64,000 nucleotides of DNA from Sphingobacterium sp. (GTDB lineage: Bacteria; Bacteroidota; Bacteroidia; Sphingobacteriales; Sphingobacteriaceae). The translations under genes were made by a program, and so were the position numbers. Each line of letters starts with the position of its first letter. Position 1 is the first letter of the stretch. Under the pieces are notes generated by a model, which searched no databases, was not told the DNA's origin, and saw nothing but the letters and a program-made list of their open reading frames with translations. The stretch covers positions 992,001-1,056,000 of the forward strand of contig JAITTY010000006.1 in the NCBI GenBank assembly GCA_031286695.1, read 5' to 3'. Below, one piece after another: positions 1 to 8,863 of the stretch.

Positions 1-447
1 ATAAGACAGCCCTTCCATCTTATGCAGGGTAAATACTTCTTTCTGTCTTGGGGTTAATTTTTCCAGGGCAGCTTGTAGGGCCAGCTCGGTTTCCTTACCC
101 TCTAGTTGCTGTTCAATGGGAGAGTAAGCTTCCTCAAATCCATGATGCTGCTCGTACAATTGTTGAGAAAGGGCCTTTCTAAAGCTGTTTTTACAATAGT
201 TGCCTGCAATGGTGTAGAGAAAGGCTCCGAATGATAGTTCCGGATCAAGCCGATCCCGAACTTCCCAAACTTTTAAAAAGACATCCTGTAAGATATCGGC
301 GGCAAGTTCTTCCGATTTAAGTAGTTGTAGTAGTCGATGGGTTAACTTTCCGGCATACTGAAAATATAATTGCTCAAAGGCAGCCTGATCGCCTGATTTT
401 ACGCGATAGATAAGTTCTTTTTCAGAAAGTACGATAACAGGCTTCAT
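1..447 (-). CDS. ECF-family RNA polymerase sigma factor, FecI-like (C-terminus cut by window edge)
   Basis: The reverse strand encodes 149 codons that run off the left edge. The protein starts MKPVIVLSEKEL. A sigma-70 region 2 follows at about residues 25-90, with the segment AADILQDVFLKVWEVR. The start of region 4 is seen at LTPRQKEVFTLHKMEGLSY, the usual opening of the helix-turn-helix. This layout fits the small ECF sigma factors that in Bacteroidota often control SusCD or Fec-type uptake operons through an anti-sigma factor. The end of region 4 and any anti-sigma gene lie outside the window, so its target cannot be judged. The ATG at 445-447 is the only good start. Confidence 0.85.
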   Translation of the reverse strand, partial: MKPVIVLSEKELIYRVKSGDQAAFEQLYFQYAGKLTHRLLQLLKSEELAADILQDVFLKVWEVRDRLDPELSFGAFLYTIAGNYCKNSFRKALSQQLYEQHHGFEEAYSPIEQQLEGKETELALQAALEKLTPRQKEVFTLHKMEGLSY

Positions 448-640
448 TAAGTAATCTGGTTAATTACAAATTCAATCTGGCAGTATATGATACGGGATAA
501 TTTACAAAAGGTTCCTGCTGAGCAGAGTGGTAGCATCTAACAATAATTCAAATATGGGAATTGTGAATCTTAAATGCAATTTTATTTAATAATAAAAACT
601 TAGGTATAGATATTTGTTAAGGATACTTCTAACATAAATA

Positions 641-658
641 AGGCCGGCTAACCGGCCC
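641..658 (-). terminator. hairpin downstream of the 663-1040 gene
   Basis: GGCCGG (642-647) and CCGGCC (652-657) form a compact GC stem immediately after the stop of the reverse-strand gene. On that strand it is followed by a T-rich tail (TTATTTAT). It is probably an intrinsic terminator, though the T run is interrupted. Confidence 0.6.
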
Positions 659-662
659 TAAA

Positions 663-1040
663 TTATAATAACTTGAATGCAATGGTGGTTTGGATTGATC
701 CGGTCATCTTTTTTGTAGCATTATCGTACCTGAGATCACCAATCATATTTTCCCGCAACTCTTTAGCCCGACGAGGCTCTGGATTATCAGGAATTGTTGG
801 GAACGTGATTGGCCCACGAGTCACTAATGCGGAGGCGAAAGCATAGCCCCAAAATTTAACAACCTCAATTGGGGCTGTTTTAATATACTCTTTTTCATTA
901 GGAGTAAGGTCGAACTTGTCCTCCATCCAGGACACAAAATCCGATGCTACTTGATCGGTTTGTAAAATAAGTTCTGCGTTTGAAAGTGCGTAAAGGCTTG
1001 CAGTAACTTCTGCAACCCCCGCTGGTGTAAGTTTTGGCAT
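663..1040 (-). CDS. conserved-looking hypothetical protein, 125 aa
   Basis: A 125-residue soluble protein with no signal peptide, membrane segment or motif that I recognise. The N-terminal half is predicted helical (MPKLTPAGVAEVTASLYAL). The middle has a proline-rich stretch (PITFPTIPDNPEP), and the end reads NATKKMTGSIQTTIAFKLL. Codon use is ordinary and a terminator-like hairpin follows it, so it is likely a real gene. It is divergent from the LytTR regulator at 1113, and the roughly 70-bp gap probably holds both promoters. No function can be assigned. Confidence 0.6.
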   Translation of the reverse strand: MPKLTPAGVAEVTASLYALSNAELILQTDQVASDFVSWMEDKFDLTPNEKEYIKTAPIEVVKFWGYAFASALVTRGPITFPTIPDNPEPRRAKELRENMIGDLRYDNATKKMTGSIQTTIAFKLL

Positions 1041-1112
1041 AATTGATATATTAATTAAATTAATAATACAATTATTGTGCCTTTGGCAATTTGTTTGCTT
1101 AAGATATTGCCT

Positions 1113-1958
1113 ATGACTAACGAATCAACAATTTTAGACCGATTTCTATTTCGTTTTATTGCAGTTCTGATCGCCTCTTTATATGTTTCAGAATTGGGAA
1201 GTATACACAGTATTTTTGAGCGTTTGCTGACCAGGGAATTTTATTATGAATTTGGAGTGACTTTACTCATTGGGATTACCGTAACGGAGCTGATTTATCG
1301 CATCAACTATTACCTGAGCAGGAAATATCCACTACACGACCATACCGGAATGAGAATTTTGCTCCAGGTCGTTTTTGGTTTGGCAATTCCTGCCGTTGCC
1401 GTTTTCTTAATGGCCGCGCTGTATTTTGGTGTGAACGGGATCAATATTTTCAAGACAGATTACCTGGTATTCGTTTTTCCCCTGGTAATTGTCTTATTGA
1501 TATTATTGAATTTGTTATTTATACTGGTTCCTTATTTTGTTCATGCCTTCCGGCTGCAGCAGGCAAACAAGATGCAGTTGGGTGTGACAGGCTCGACAAG
1601 CCCATTGGTTTCAGGTAGTAATATTATAAAAGTATTTGAAGGATCGAGTGTATTGCATATAGATGGGAGCGAGGTGCAACTGGCCTATATTATTGAGGGA
1701 AAAGTGCTCGTTAAAATATCCAATAAGGGCGAGTTACTGACAGATTATACCCTGGATGAATTGGAAGGTATTTTGTCACCAGATCAATTTTTCAGAATTA
1801 ACCGGAAACTAATTGCCCACAAAGATTGCTGTATCAGTTATAAAACTGAGAGCTATGGAAAATTAGCTGTAGAAATAATACCGGTTACGCCAGTGCCGGC
1901 AATTGTAAGTCAATTGAAAGCAAAAGCATTTAAGCAGTGGGTAGGCGGTCGATTTTAA
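1113..1958 (+). CDS. membrane-anchored LytTR-family DNA-binding regulator
   Basis: The N-terminal ~150 residues hold about four hydrophobic segments (for example FGVTLLIGITVTELIY and YLVFVFPLVIVLLILLNLLF). A linker and a LytTR domain follow (about residues 185-280), with the typical core DQFFRINRKLIAHKDC. LytTR domains bind direct-repeat DNA. In Bacteroidota many are fused to membrane segments rather than to a receiver domain, and no receiver or kinase is seen here. I chose ATG 1113 (MTNESTILDRF) over the in-frame ATG at 1077, because the extra 12 residues look like untranslated leader. The ligand and target genes are unknown. Confidence 0.8.
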   Translation: MTNESTILDRFLFRFIAVLIASLYVSELGSIHSIFERLLTREFYYEFGVTLLIGITVTELIYRINYYLSRKYPLHDHTGMRILLQVVFGLAIPAVAVFLMAALYFGVNGINIFKTDYLVFVFPLVIVLLILLNLLFILVPYFVHAFRLQQANKMQLGVTGSTSPLVSGSNIIKVFEGSSVLHIDGSEVQLAYIIEGKVLVKISNKGELLTDYTLDELEGILSPDQFFRINRKLIAHKDCCISYKTESYGKLAVEIIPVTPVPAIVSQLKAKAFKQWVGGRF

Positions 1959-2049
1959 TTTATGGAAAATGCACTTTTGTTAAGGGGCACTACATCAAAA
2001 GATATCTTGTTTGATAATAGACTTTTTCTGCCAATTTTTGAAAATGCAG

Positions 2050-2057
2050 TATCTTTG
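2050..2057 (+). promoter_or_regulatory. -7 box TATCTTTG of an orphan promoter
   Basis: TATCTTTG matches the Bacteroidota -7 consensus TAnnTTTG. A TTCTG (2026-2030) lies 19 bp upstream as a weak -33 element. No open reading frame starts just downstream, and an intrinsic terminator follows within 75 bp. Confidence 0.5.
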
Positions 2058-2063
2058 GCGCGG

Positions 2064-2130
2064 TTCGCTTCATACACGACCGTTGGAATATTGAAAAAAG
2101 CAATGACAAAATCTTGTCATTGCTTTTTTC
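2064..2130 (+). ncRNA. candidate small RNA (~67 nt) with its own promoter and terminator
   Basis: The expected start lies 6-7 bp after the TATCTTTG box. The end is a strong intrinsic terminator (2093-2130) with arms GAAAAAAGCAATGACAA and TTGTCATTGCTTTTTTC. Upstream of it a short CGGT/ACCG stem can form. The stretch lies between the LytTR gene and the metalloprotease and does not look coding. It could instead be only the terminator of the LytTR gene preceded by a chance promoter match. Confidence 0.4.
2093..2130 (+). terminator. strong intrinsic terminator
   Basis: A 14-17 bp near-perfect inverted repeat with a 4-nt loop and a T run on either strand. It sits about 135 bp after the LytTR stop and may end both that transcript and the candidate small RNA. 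Confidence 0.8.
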
Positions 2131-2329
2131 ATTTTAGTATTGTAATTATGTATTATTTGAGGTCTCATACTTTAATATATCGATTAAGTTTTGTTAGGAA
2201 TAAGGCTGCCAGAGACAAATTTTCATATAACGTTAATCCGTCTCAAACTTTAGTAAATTTGATTTGTTATTCGGTTTGAAAGCCAAAATTACAATCTCCC
2301 TGAAAAAGGGATCATTAACCAATAGCATT

Positions 2330-2956
2330 ATGAAAACTGCATTTATTTCCCTTTTGTTGATTTTGTTTAATTACTTGGCGTGCTATAGCCAAAAAATTTC
2401 TGTTAAGCTCCATGCTATCGAGGGGTATGGAACACACATTGAATTTGCCCACAAAGCAATTACAGCGCTGGAAACAGTATTGAATTCGCCTGCGTTCAAG
2501 GATAGTATCAAAGCTATGAAAGCTGAAAAGACACAGGGCCATACACCGGAGCAGCTTTATGGGATAATCATGACAGCACATGAAAAAAATATTCCCAAAG
2601 ATAGTATAGCAGCTGATGGAATTGTTGATCTATGGGTGAGAACTTTGGATGTGAATGGCAAGGATGCAAAATTGAAAAAGTATTGTGAGAAGCCTTCCAT
2701 ATTCGGTAATCAAACAATTGGTATTGATGGTGCGGGTGATGGGGTTATGGCCATTTGCCCCTCTGCTTTAGATTATTGGGCATCTAAAAATGATGTGGCA
2801 TCCTTGGCGGGCCATTATGCACATGAATACATGCACATATTGGGATTTGATCATTATCGGTTTCTCAGCACGCAAGCATGGCGGGAAAGAACTTTTGTAT
2901 ACATGGTTGGAAACCTGGTCAGTCAGTTGGTAAAAGAAAATATTACTAACCCATAA
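2330..2956 (+). CDS. secreted metzincin-like zinc metalloprotease
   Basis: A signal peptide (MKTAFISLLLILFNYLACYSQ) is followed by a domain of about 185 residues. Near residues 165-178 it holds HEYMHILGFDH, the metzincin signature HExxHxxGxxH with three zinc-binding histidines and the catalytic glutamate. The expected Met-turn is not obvious after it. I chose ATG 2330 rather than the upstream in-frame start at 2264, because it sits exactly at the signal peptide. A TAAATTTG box (2254-2261) is a plausible promoter. The protein is probably exported to the periplasm or beyond; its substrate is unknown. It converges on the S24 repressor gene with a shared terminator between them. Confidence 0.75.
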   Translation: MKTAFISLLLILFNYLACYSQKISVKLHAIEGYGTHIEFAHKAITALETVLNSPAFKDSIKAMKAEKTQGHTPEQLYGIIMTAHEKNIPKDSIAADGIVDLWVRTLDVNGKDAKLKKYCEKPSIFGNQTIGIDGAGDGVMAICPSALDYWASKNDVASLAGHYAHEYMHILGFDHYRFLSTQAWRERTFVYMVGNLVSQLVKENITNP

Positions 2957-2961
2957 TTGTA

Positions 2962-2995
2962 TAAAAGCCACATTTATTTTGTGGCTTTTATTTTT
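2962..2995. terminator. bidirectional terminator between convergent genes
   Basis: AAAAGCCACA (2963-2972) and TGTGGCTTTT (2980-2989) are perfect 10-bp arms flanked by A and T runs. It serves the metalloprotease gene on the + strand and the repressor gene on the - strand. Confidence 0.85.
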
Positions 2996-3797
2996 AATGA
3001 TCCTTTGTAATGATTTTTGCCTCCAGTCTTTCAAGCCTGGATAAAATGATTTGGAGATCTGCGGGCATTTCAGGTACTGAAGGCGTAGAATAAGAGTGGT
3101 ATTCCCATATTTCGACAATATCTTCAAAACCGATTTCAAAGGGTGCAAATTGTGTATTCCAGGATTTGCATAATACGGTACCGGCATCAGTAAGTGAAAT
3201 GGTCTTAAATACAATATCTTGCCCTTTTGATACAACAATTGCTAAGGTATTTGATTTAATCGTATTCCAGTCGGCTATATAACGTCCGGTTACATCCATC
3301 TCTTCGGGAAACGGATACATTGAATCTCCTTCAATGGGAAACGTTCTGTAAGTCCCGAATTTTGGAAGGTTAGGATGACTGTATTTGGGCAATTCTGAAA
3401 TGAAATCAGTATCCGCATAACCCCCGGCTGCATATCCAGCCTTCCCCTTTATCGGTACATACTCGATATTTTCCTTATTATGCTGATCTACAGTGATCGC
3501 GAGAACACGTATATTCCCACCTTTGATGTAAATATCATCTCCATTTTCCAGTTCCCGCAGCTTTAACTCTCCAATTTTCGTCAGATCAATTTGCAAAAGT
3601 GTATCTATACTCAGCCGGTGAAATCTGGATAATTTCAAATATTCATCCATACTGGGAGATTTGGTTTTCCCATTTTCAAGGTTAGTATATTTTATTCTAT
3701 GAATCCCCAAAGCTACAGAAACCTGTTCCTGAGTGAGTTTCCTACGATCTCGTAAGAATCTCAGATTAGAGAAAAAATATATTTTTTGCGTATTCAT
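2994..3797 (-). CDS. XRE/S24 LexA-like self-cleaving repressor
   Basis: An N-terminal helix-turn-helix of XRE type (about residues 8-65, LTQEQVSVALGIHRIKYTNLENG) is joined to an S24 peptidase domain. Visible key parts are an Ala-Gly cleavage candidate in GYAAGG (A124-G125), the catalytic Ser159 in EGDSM and the catalytic Lys198 in IVFKTI. This is the architecture of LexA, CI and ImuA-type regulators that cleave themselves when RecA is activated. The gene is divergent from the polymerase pair that follows, and the shared gap holds clustered GTTCA/TGAAC half-sites. It therefore most likely represses itself and the translesion cassette until DNA damage. ATG 3797 is preferred to an upstream GTG at 3803. 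Confidence 0.88.
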   Translation of the reverse strand: MNTQKIYFFSNLRFLRDRRKLTQEQVSVALGIHRIKYTNLENGKTKSPSMDEYLKLSRFHRLSIDTLLQIDLTKIGELKLRELENGDDIYIKGGNIRVLAITVDQHNKENIEYVPIKGKAGYAAGGYADTDFISELPKYSHPNLPKFGTYRTFPIEGDSMYPFPEEMDVTGRYIADWNTIKSNTLAIVVSKGQDIVFKTISLTDAGTVLCKSWNTQFAPFEIGFEDIVEIWEYHSYSTPSVPEMPADLQIILSRLERLEAKIITKDH

Positions 3798-3802
3798 TTT
3801 CA

Positions 3803-3844
3803 CATGTTTATATTATGAACATGATTTATGTTCAATATTTGAAC
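3803..3844. promoter_or_regulatory. multipartite operator between the S24 repressor and the polymerase operon
   Basis: Three overlapping inverted repeats are visible: CATGTT (3803-3808) with AACATG (3818-3823); TGAACAT (3816-3822) with ATGTTCA (3828-3834); and GTTCAA (3830-3835) with TTGAAC (3839-3844). Together they make a ladder of GAAC/GTTC half-sites covering the space between the divergent starts. This is the expected place for repressor binding. Binding itself is inferred. Confidence 0.75.
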
Positions 3845-3871
3845 AAATCTAGTAAAAAATATTGTAAAAAT

Positions 3872-5050
3872 ATGGATAGGCATATTGTTCACTGTGATTT
3901 AGATACCTTTTTCGTATCTGTAGAGCGGTTGCTCAATTCGGAGTTGATGGGCAAACCGGTGTTAATTGGTGGTTCTGGTGATCGGGGCGTGGTAGCTTCC
4001 TGCTCCTATGAAGCACGGCGTTATGGTGTCCATTCGGCAATGCCTATGCGGCTGGCCCGTCAGCTTTGTCCCGAAGCTGTTCTGGTACGTGGAGATTATG
4101 ATCAGTATTCTAAATACTCGAATATGGTCACTGAAATTATTGAAGAAGTTGCCCCGGTTGTAGAAAAGGCAAGTATTGATGAGCATTACCTGGATATTTC
4201 GGGAATGGACCGTTTTTTTGGTTGTTGGAAGTGGACACAGGAACTGCGGGGACGTATTATCAAAGAAACGGGATTGCCAATCAGTTTTGGACTTTCTGAA
4301 AACAAAACTGTTTCCAAGATCGCAACCGGAGAAGCAAAGCCCTGTGGAGAAAAGAAAGTGGATACCGGTGCAGAGAAATCATTTCTGGCACCCTTATCTA
4401 TCCGCAAGATTCCTATGGTCGGAGAGAAATCCTATATCACGCTTCGTAATATGGGTATTTCCCAGATTCATACGCTGCAGGAAATGGAAGTCTTTACCAT
4501 GCGTAGGGTGTTGGGAGAAAATGGTGTTTCGATATGGCATAAGGCCAATGGCCTGGATAAAAGTCCTGTTCTACCATTCCGGGAGCAAAAATCAATGAGC
4601 AAGGAAACCACCTTTCAGTCAGATACTACGGACATGGAGCTACTGCGTAAAACGCTGGTAAGTATGGTTGATGAGCTGGCCTTTGCACTCCGAAACGAAG
4701 AAAAGTTAACCGGCTGTATTACCCTTAAGCTCCGTTATTCCAATTTTGATACCCATACCCAGCAGGTAAAGGTGTCTTACACCAATTCTGATAAGCAGAT
4801 CGTCGCTAAAGTTATGGAACTCTTTAAGAAGTTGTATAGCCGACGAATGCTGATTCGCCTGATCGGGGTGAAGTTTAGTAATCTGATTACGGGAAACTAT
4901 CAGGTGGATATTTTCAATGATACAATGGAAGAAATACACCTGATGCAGGCAATGGATCACATCCGTAAGCGCTTTGGCACCGAATATATTATGAAAGGCA
5001 TTTGTTTACAAGAGGGAAAAGGAGGGAAGTATGCTGCTCAATCTACATAG
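3872..5050 (+). CDS. Y-family DNA polymerase (DinB/ImuB-like)
   Basis: A 392-residue Y-family polymerase. Metal-binding acids are seen in HCDLDTFF (D9) and in SIDEHYLD (D103, E104; the usual motif is SIDEAYLD). The segment CSYEARRYGVHSAMPMRLA is the fingers motif of the family, and the thumb and little-finger regions follow. It performs low-fidelity synthesis across lesions. ATG 3872 was chosen because MDRHIVHCDLD is the normal family start; the longer ORF from 3815 would run through the operator. It overlaps the next gene by 20 bp, which suggests translational coupling with the DnaE-like polymerase. The partners point to a mutasome rather than a chromosomal DinB. Confidence 0.9.
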   Translation: MDRHIVHCDLDTFFVSVERLLNSELMGKPVLIGGSGDRGVVASCSYEARRYGVHSAMPMRLARQLCPEAVLVRGDYDQYSKYSNMVTEIIEEVAPVVEKASIDEHYLDISGMDRFFGCWKWTQELRGRIIKETGLPISFGLSENKTVSKIATGEAKPCGEKKVDTGAEKSFLAPLSIRKIPMVGEKSYITLRNMGISQIHTLQEMEVFTMRRVLGENGVSIWHKANGLDKSPVLPFREQKSMSKETTFQSDTTDMELLRKTLVSMVDELAFALRNEEKLTGCITLKLRYSNFDTHTQQVKVSYTNSDKQIVAKVMELFKKLYSRRMLIRLIGVKFSNLITGNYQVDIFNDTMEEIHLMQAMDHIRKRFGTEYIMKGICLQEGKGGKYAAQST

Positions 5051-7970
5051 CTATTATAGTTTGCGTTATGGCACAATGAGCCTGGATGACCTTATTGAAG
5101 GGATGATGACCTGTGGATATGATACCGCAGTTTTGACCGATATCAACAATAGTACCGGTTCTATTGATTTTATAAAGAGGGGACGCAAAGCTGGATTAAA
5201 TTTACTCTCAGGTATGGAATTCCGGCAAGGTGATCAATTGCGCTTCATTGCCATAGCCAAAAATGCTGTCGGTTTCCAGGAAATTAATGAATATCGGACA
5301 AAGCTAAATGAACGGGCAATTATAGTTCCTGAACGGGCACCGGAGTTTAACAATGTTTTCATTGTGTATCCATTTCGGAGTATTTCGATGCCGGAACTCA
5401 GGGATTATGAATTTATAGGCATCCGACCGGCTGAACGCAATTATATCGTACTTGAAGAAAGGAGTAATTATCGCCGCTATGTTATCCTGGCTCCAGCTAC
5501 GTTCAGGGCAGCAGATTATAATTTGCATACGCAGCTTAGGGCGATTGACCATAATATTCTATTGTCGCAATTAGAAAAGGGGCAGGCTGCAGCGAGAGAT
5601 GAGGTGTTTATATCCAAAGTCAGACTAATGGAAATGTATCGTCAGTTTCCTGAATTGATCGCAAATACCAACCGCCTGTTGGGGAGCTGTTCTTTTGATA
5701 TGGATTTTAAAAAAATCAAGAACAAAGAAACCTTTACGGGAAACCGTTATAATGACAAACAATTATTGCTAAAGTATACCCATGATGGTTTTAGCCGCAG
5801 GTATACCAAAACGGATAAACTTGCCCAGGAGCGTATCGCCAAAGAACTGGAGATTATTGAAAATCTCAACTTTTCCAGTTATTTTCTCATTACAGATGAT
5901 ATCTGCCGTTATGCCAGAGGACGGGATTTTCATTATGTTGGAAGGGGCAGCGGAGCCAATTCTGCCGTTGCCTATTGTCTGGGGATTACTGATGTTGATC
6001 CTATTGAGCTGAATTTACCTTTTGAGCGCTTTCTGAACCCAAAGCGGCAATCGCCTCCGGATTTTGATATTGACTTTTCCTGGAACGAGCGTGATGAGAT
6101 ATACGAGTATATATTCAACAGATATCAAAGTGGTCATACAGGGCTAATGGGGGCTATGAGTACCTTTCGCTCCCGGAGCATTCTTCGGGAACTTGGTAAA
6201 GTGTATGGACTGCCTAAAGCAGAGATTGATCGCCTGGTTCATGAACCACAGCACATGCTCAATAAAAATGAGGTGACCAATATGATCCTCAGTGTCTATA
6301 ACCGTATGGCTGATTTTCCCAATCAGAGAACCATTCACGCTTCGGGGGTGCTCATTTCAGAATTACCGCTGACCAGTTATTGTGCATTGGATTATCCTCC
6401 TAAAGGTTTGCCTACCATGCAATTTGATATGTATGTAGCAGAAGATATTGGTTTTGAAAAATTCGATATCCTCAGCCAACGAGGGCTGGGCCATATCAAA
6501 GACTGTCGGGAAATTGTAAAGCAGAATCGAGGGGAAACAATCAGTACCGATAATCCAAAACGTTTTTTTAAAGATCCTAAAATTGCAGCCCAGTTACAGT
6601 CTGCCCACACTATAGGTTGCTTTTATATCGAATCTCCTGCGATGCGGCAGCTTATTACCAAGCTGCGATGCAATGATTACCTGACGCTGGTTGCCGCCTC
6701 CAGTATTATCCGTCCGGGAGTAGCCTCATCGGGCATGATGGCTGAATTTATCAAAAGGCACCATGATCCCGAAAAGGTGGTCTATCCACATCCGGTGTTT
6801 AAAGAACAGCTTGAAGAGACCTATGGGGTTATGGTATACCAGGAAGACGTAATGAAAATTGGCAATGCCTATGGTGGACTGGACATGGCAGATGCAGATG
6901 TGCTCAGGCGAATGATGTCCGGAAAATATCGGAATAAAAACCACCTTATTGAAATAGAAGATAAATTCTTTGATCATTGTAAAAGACAGGGATACCCTGA
7001 ACAGACCAGTCGGGAGATCTGGCGCCAGATGGAATCTTTTGCAGGATATTCCTTTAACAAAGCGCACTCGGCATCCTTTGCGGTGGAGAGCTACCAGAGC
7101 TTATTTCTGAAAACCTATTATCCGCTGGAGTTTATGGTAGCGGTACTCAATAATTATGGGGGATTTTATAACCGCAAGGTATATATTAATGAAGCTAGAA
7201 GATCTGGGGCCAATATTTGTCTCCCTTGTATTAATACTTCCGGTCTTCAGACAATGATCAATCGAAACGATATTTACTTAGGATTTGATTCGATACTAAA
7301 TATGGAAAATGGACTAGCGAATCGGATTTATCTGGAACGATTGAGCAACGGCCCATATACAAGTTTGGAGCAATTTGTACTGCGGACTGCAGCCACACTG
7401 GATCAACTCATTATCCTGATAAGAGTTGGTGCATTTCGTTTCTTGGGTATTGGGAAAAAAGAACTTCTTTGGGAGGCACACCTATTATTAAGTGCCGATA
7501 AGAAGGAAAATTCAAAAGGGATGGTCCTTTTCGATTCGATGTGCCGTAAACCGATCCTTCCGAAATTGGAGCATTCTGTCCTGGAAGATTATTATGACGA
7601 GATAGAATTATTTGGATTTGTAGTGACTGCGAGTTCCTTTGAATTGGCAAAGTCAAAATATAGGGGGGATTTTAAAGCCCAAGAACTTGGAAATCATGTA
7701 GGGAAAACGATCAGGATGGTAGGCGATTTTGTGACAGATAAAACAGTTAAGACAAAGCATGGTGCCTACATGAAATTTGGAACATTTTTAGATTGTGATG
7801 GGGTCTTTTTTGATACGGTACATTTTCCCCAATCTCTTTCACAATATCCGCTTAGGGATTGGGGACTTTATCTTATTGAAGGGAAAGTAGTCGAAGACTT
7901 TGGATGTCCTGCAATCGAGGTAAGTCGATGTGCTAAGATGCCGATTAAGTCAGATCCAAGAAGTACTTAG
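5031..7970 (+). CDS. error-prone DNA polymerase III alpha subunit (DnaE2-like), 979 aa
   Basis: A C-family polymerase with an N-terminal PHP domain (about 1-200), a polymerase core and a C-terminal region. The core motif GRGSGANSAVAYCLGITDVD and the catalytic acids in PPDFDIDFSW are intact. The PHP domain is degenerate: the usual HxH opening is reduced to NLHSYYSLRYG, and the usual TDH is TDIN, so metal-dependent proofreading is unlikely. At 979 residues it is shorter than replicative DnaE (about 1160) and in the range of DnaE2. It is coupled to the Y-family gene (20-bp overlap) under the S24 repressor. It most likely extends from lesions bypassed with its partner polymerase. Confidence 0.9.
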   Translation: MLLNLHSYYSLRYGTMSLDDLIEGMMTCGYDTAVLTDINNSTGSIDFIKRGRKAGLNLLSGMEFRQGDQLRFIAIAKNAVGFQEINEYRTKLNERAIIVPERAPEFNNVFIVYPFRSISMPELRDYEFIGIRPAERNYIVLEERSNYRRYVILAPATFRAADYNLHTQLRAIDHNILLSQLEKGQAAARDEVFISKVRLMEMYRQFPELIANTNRLLGSCSFDMDFKKIKNKETFTGNRYNDKQLLLKYTHDGFSRRYTKTDKLAQERIAKELEIIENLNFSSYFLITDDICRYARGRDFHYVGRGSGANSAVAYCLGITDVDPIELNLPFERFLNPKRQSPPDFDIDFSWNERDEIYEYIFNRYQSGHTGLMGAMSTFRSRSILRELGKVYGLPKAEIDRLVHEPQHMLNKNEVTNMILSVYNRMADFPNQRTIHASGVLISELPLTSYCALDYPPKGLPTMQFDMYVAEDIGFEKFDILSQRGLGHIKDCREIVKQNRGETISTDNPKRFFKDPKIAAQLQSAHTIGCFYIESPAMRQLITKLRCNDYLTLVAASSIIRPGVASSGMMAEFIKRHHDPEKVVYPHPVFKEQLEETYGVMVYQEDVMKIGNAYGGLDMADADVLRRMMSGKYRNKNHLIEIEDKFFDHCKRQGYPEQTSREIWRQMESFAGYSFNKAHSASFAVESYQSLFLKTYYPLEFMVAVLNNYGGFYNRKVYINEARRSGANICLPCINTSGLQTMINRNDIYLGFDSILNMENGLANRIYLERLSNGPYTSLEQFVLRTAATLDQLIILIRVGAFRFLGIGKKELLWEAHLLLSADKKENSKGMVLFDSMCRKPILPKLEHSVLEDYYDEIELFGFVVTASSFELAKSKYRGDFKAQELGNHVGKTIRMVGDFVTDKTVKTKHGAYMKFGTFLDCDGVFFDTVHFPQSLSQYPLRDWGLYLIEGKVVEDFGCPAIEVSRCAKMPIKSDPRST

Positions 7971-8863
7971 TTATTTAACTGGGCATACCTTTTATATAAC
8001 CTTAAAAACTTACTCTTATATTTTTTCTTTATAATTAATGATCCTACCAATTGCTCAATATTTTCATTTATGTATCTTCCCCAAAGCGCATACTGTTGCT
8101 CGTTATTTTGAGTTTTAATAATTTTTTTAATTACTAATGTGTACAGGGTACTTAATTTCAAAAAGCCGAACCATCCCTTTTCTGAAGCATAAACCGCTTC
8201 ACATATTTCGGATGACAAATCTTTCCAGATTTTTAGACGATTAACAACCAACGCATCCCTATTTAAAGTGTATACTCCAATGGAAACATTACCCTTGCAT
8301 GCATTGCCGTTTCCTATGCCTCGCATCTGACCAAGGTCGTTAAAGGTTATGTAGGTTGCAGGGTCCTCAATTTCCGGATTAATAAGCATATGCTGTTCTA
8401 AAGTTAGATTACAATGTGGCGTTACAGCCCTTACGCCTGCGATCGGAAACCGAGTTCCTTTCGCCCCTGTACTATTACATGCCGGACAAGATAAAAGTAA
8501 ATTATGCCAGTCTATAGATAGCCAGGGATATCCCCGAACAGCCACTCCATTGGTATCTTGTGCGTTAACTGACTTTTTCGGCCGGAAATGTTCAACCTGG
8601 AACGATGCAACATGCGCGCCATATGATTCACAATAATAACATTTGGCTTGATCAGCGGCATCCAATTGAAATTTGCCGATAGAGTACGCTTTCAGGCGGG
8701 TTAATATTTCATCAGACTTGTAATTGGGTATATCTGCGTCTACAATAGTCGAATTTGTATTAAATTTTATCATGAGACGCGCCAATTTAGTCAGATTATG
8801 GGGTGTTGTCAAGCTGGCGGGGGTACCCGCTGTGTCAAGATATTTATTGTTTATATAAATCAT
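7967..8863 (-). CDS. HNH endonuclease, PtuB-like (Septu-type defence)
   Basis: A 298-residue protein with an HNH core. A first zinc knuckle CYYC (C75, C78), then VEHFRPKK (E91, H92), WHNLL (H120, N121) and a second zinc knuckle CPACN (C126, C129) all fit the TIGR02646-like/PtuB family. In Septu systems PtuB is the DNA-cutting effector held by the PtuA ATPase. Here it follows the ATPase gene with a 4-bp overlap, the expected order. Its stop overlaps the end of the convergent polymerase gene by 4 bp. It is probably antiphage; a retron-associated HNH is the main alternative, but no reverse transcriptase is nearby. Confidence 0.82.
   Translation of the reverse strand: MIYINNKYLDTAGTPASLTTPHNLTKLARLMIKFNTNSTIVDADIPNYKSDEILTRLKAYSIGKFQLDAADQAKCYYCESYGAHVASFQVEHFRPKKSVNAQDTNGVAVRGYPWLSIDWHNLLLSCPACNSTGAKGTRFPIAGVRAVTPHCNLTLEQHMLINPEIEDPATYITFNDLGQMRGIGNGNACKGNVSIGVYTLNRDALVVNRLKIWKDLSSEICEAVYASEKGWFGFLKLSTLYTLVIKKIIKTQNNEQQYALWGRYINENIEQLVGSLIIKKKYKSKFLRLYKRYAQLNN

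Noticed and set aside
1962..2279. 105-codon open frame on the + strand
   Set aside because: It reads straight through a strong intrinsic terminator and a promoter box, and its composition is not protein-like.
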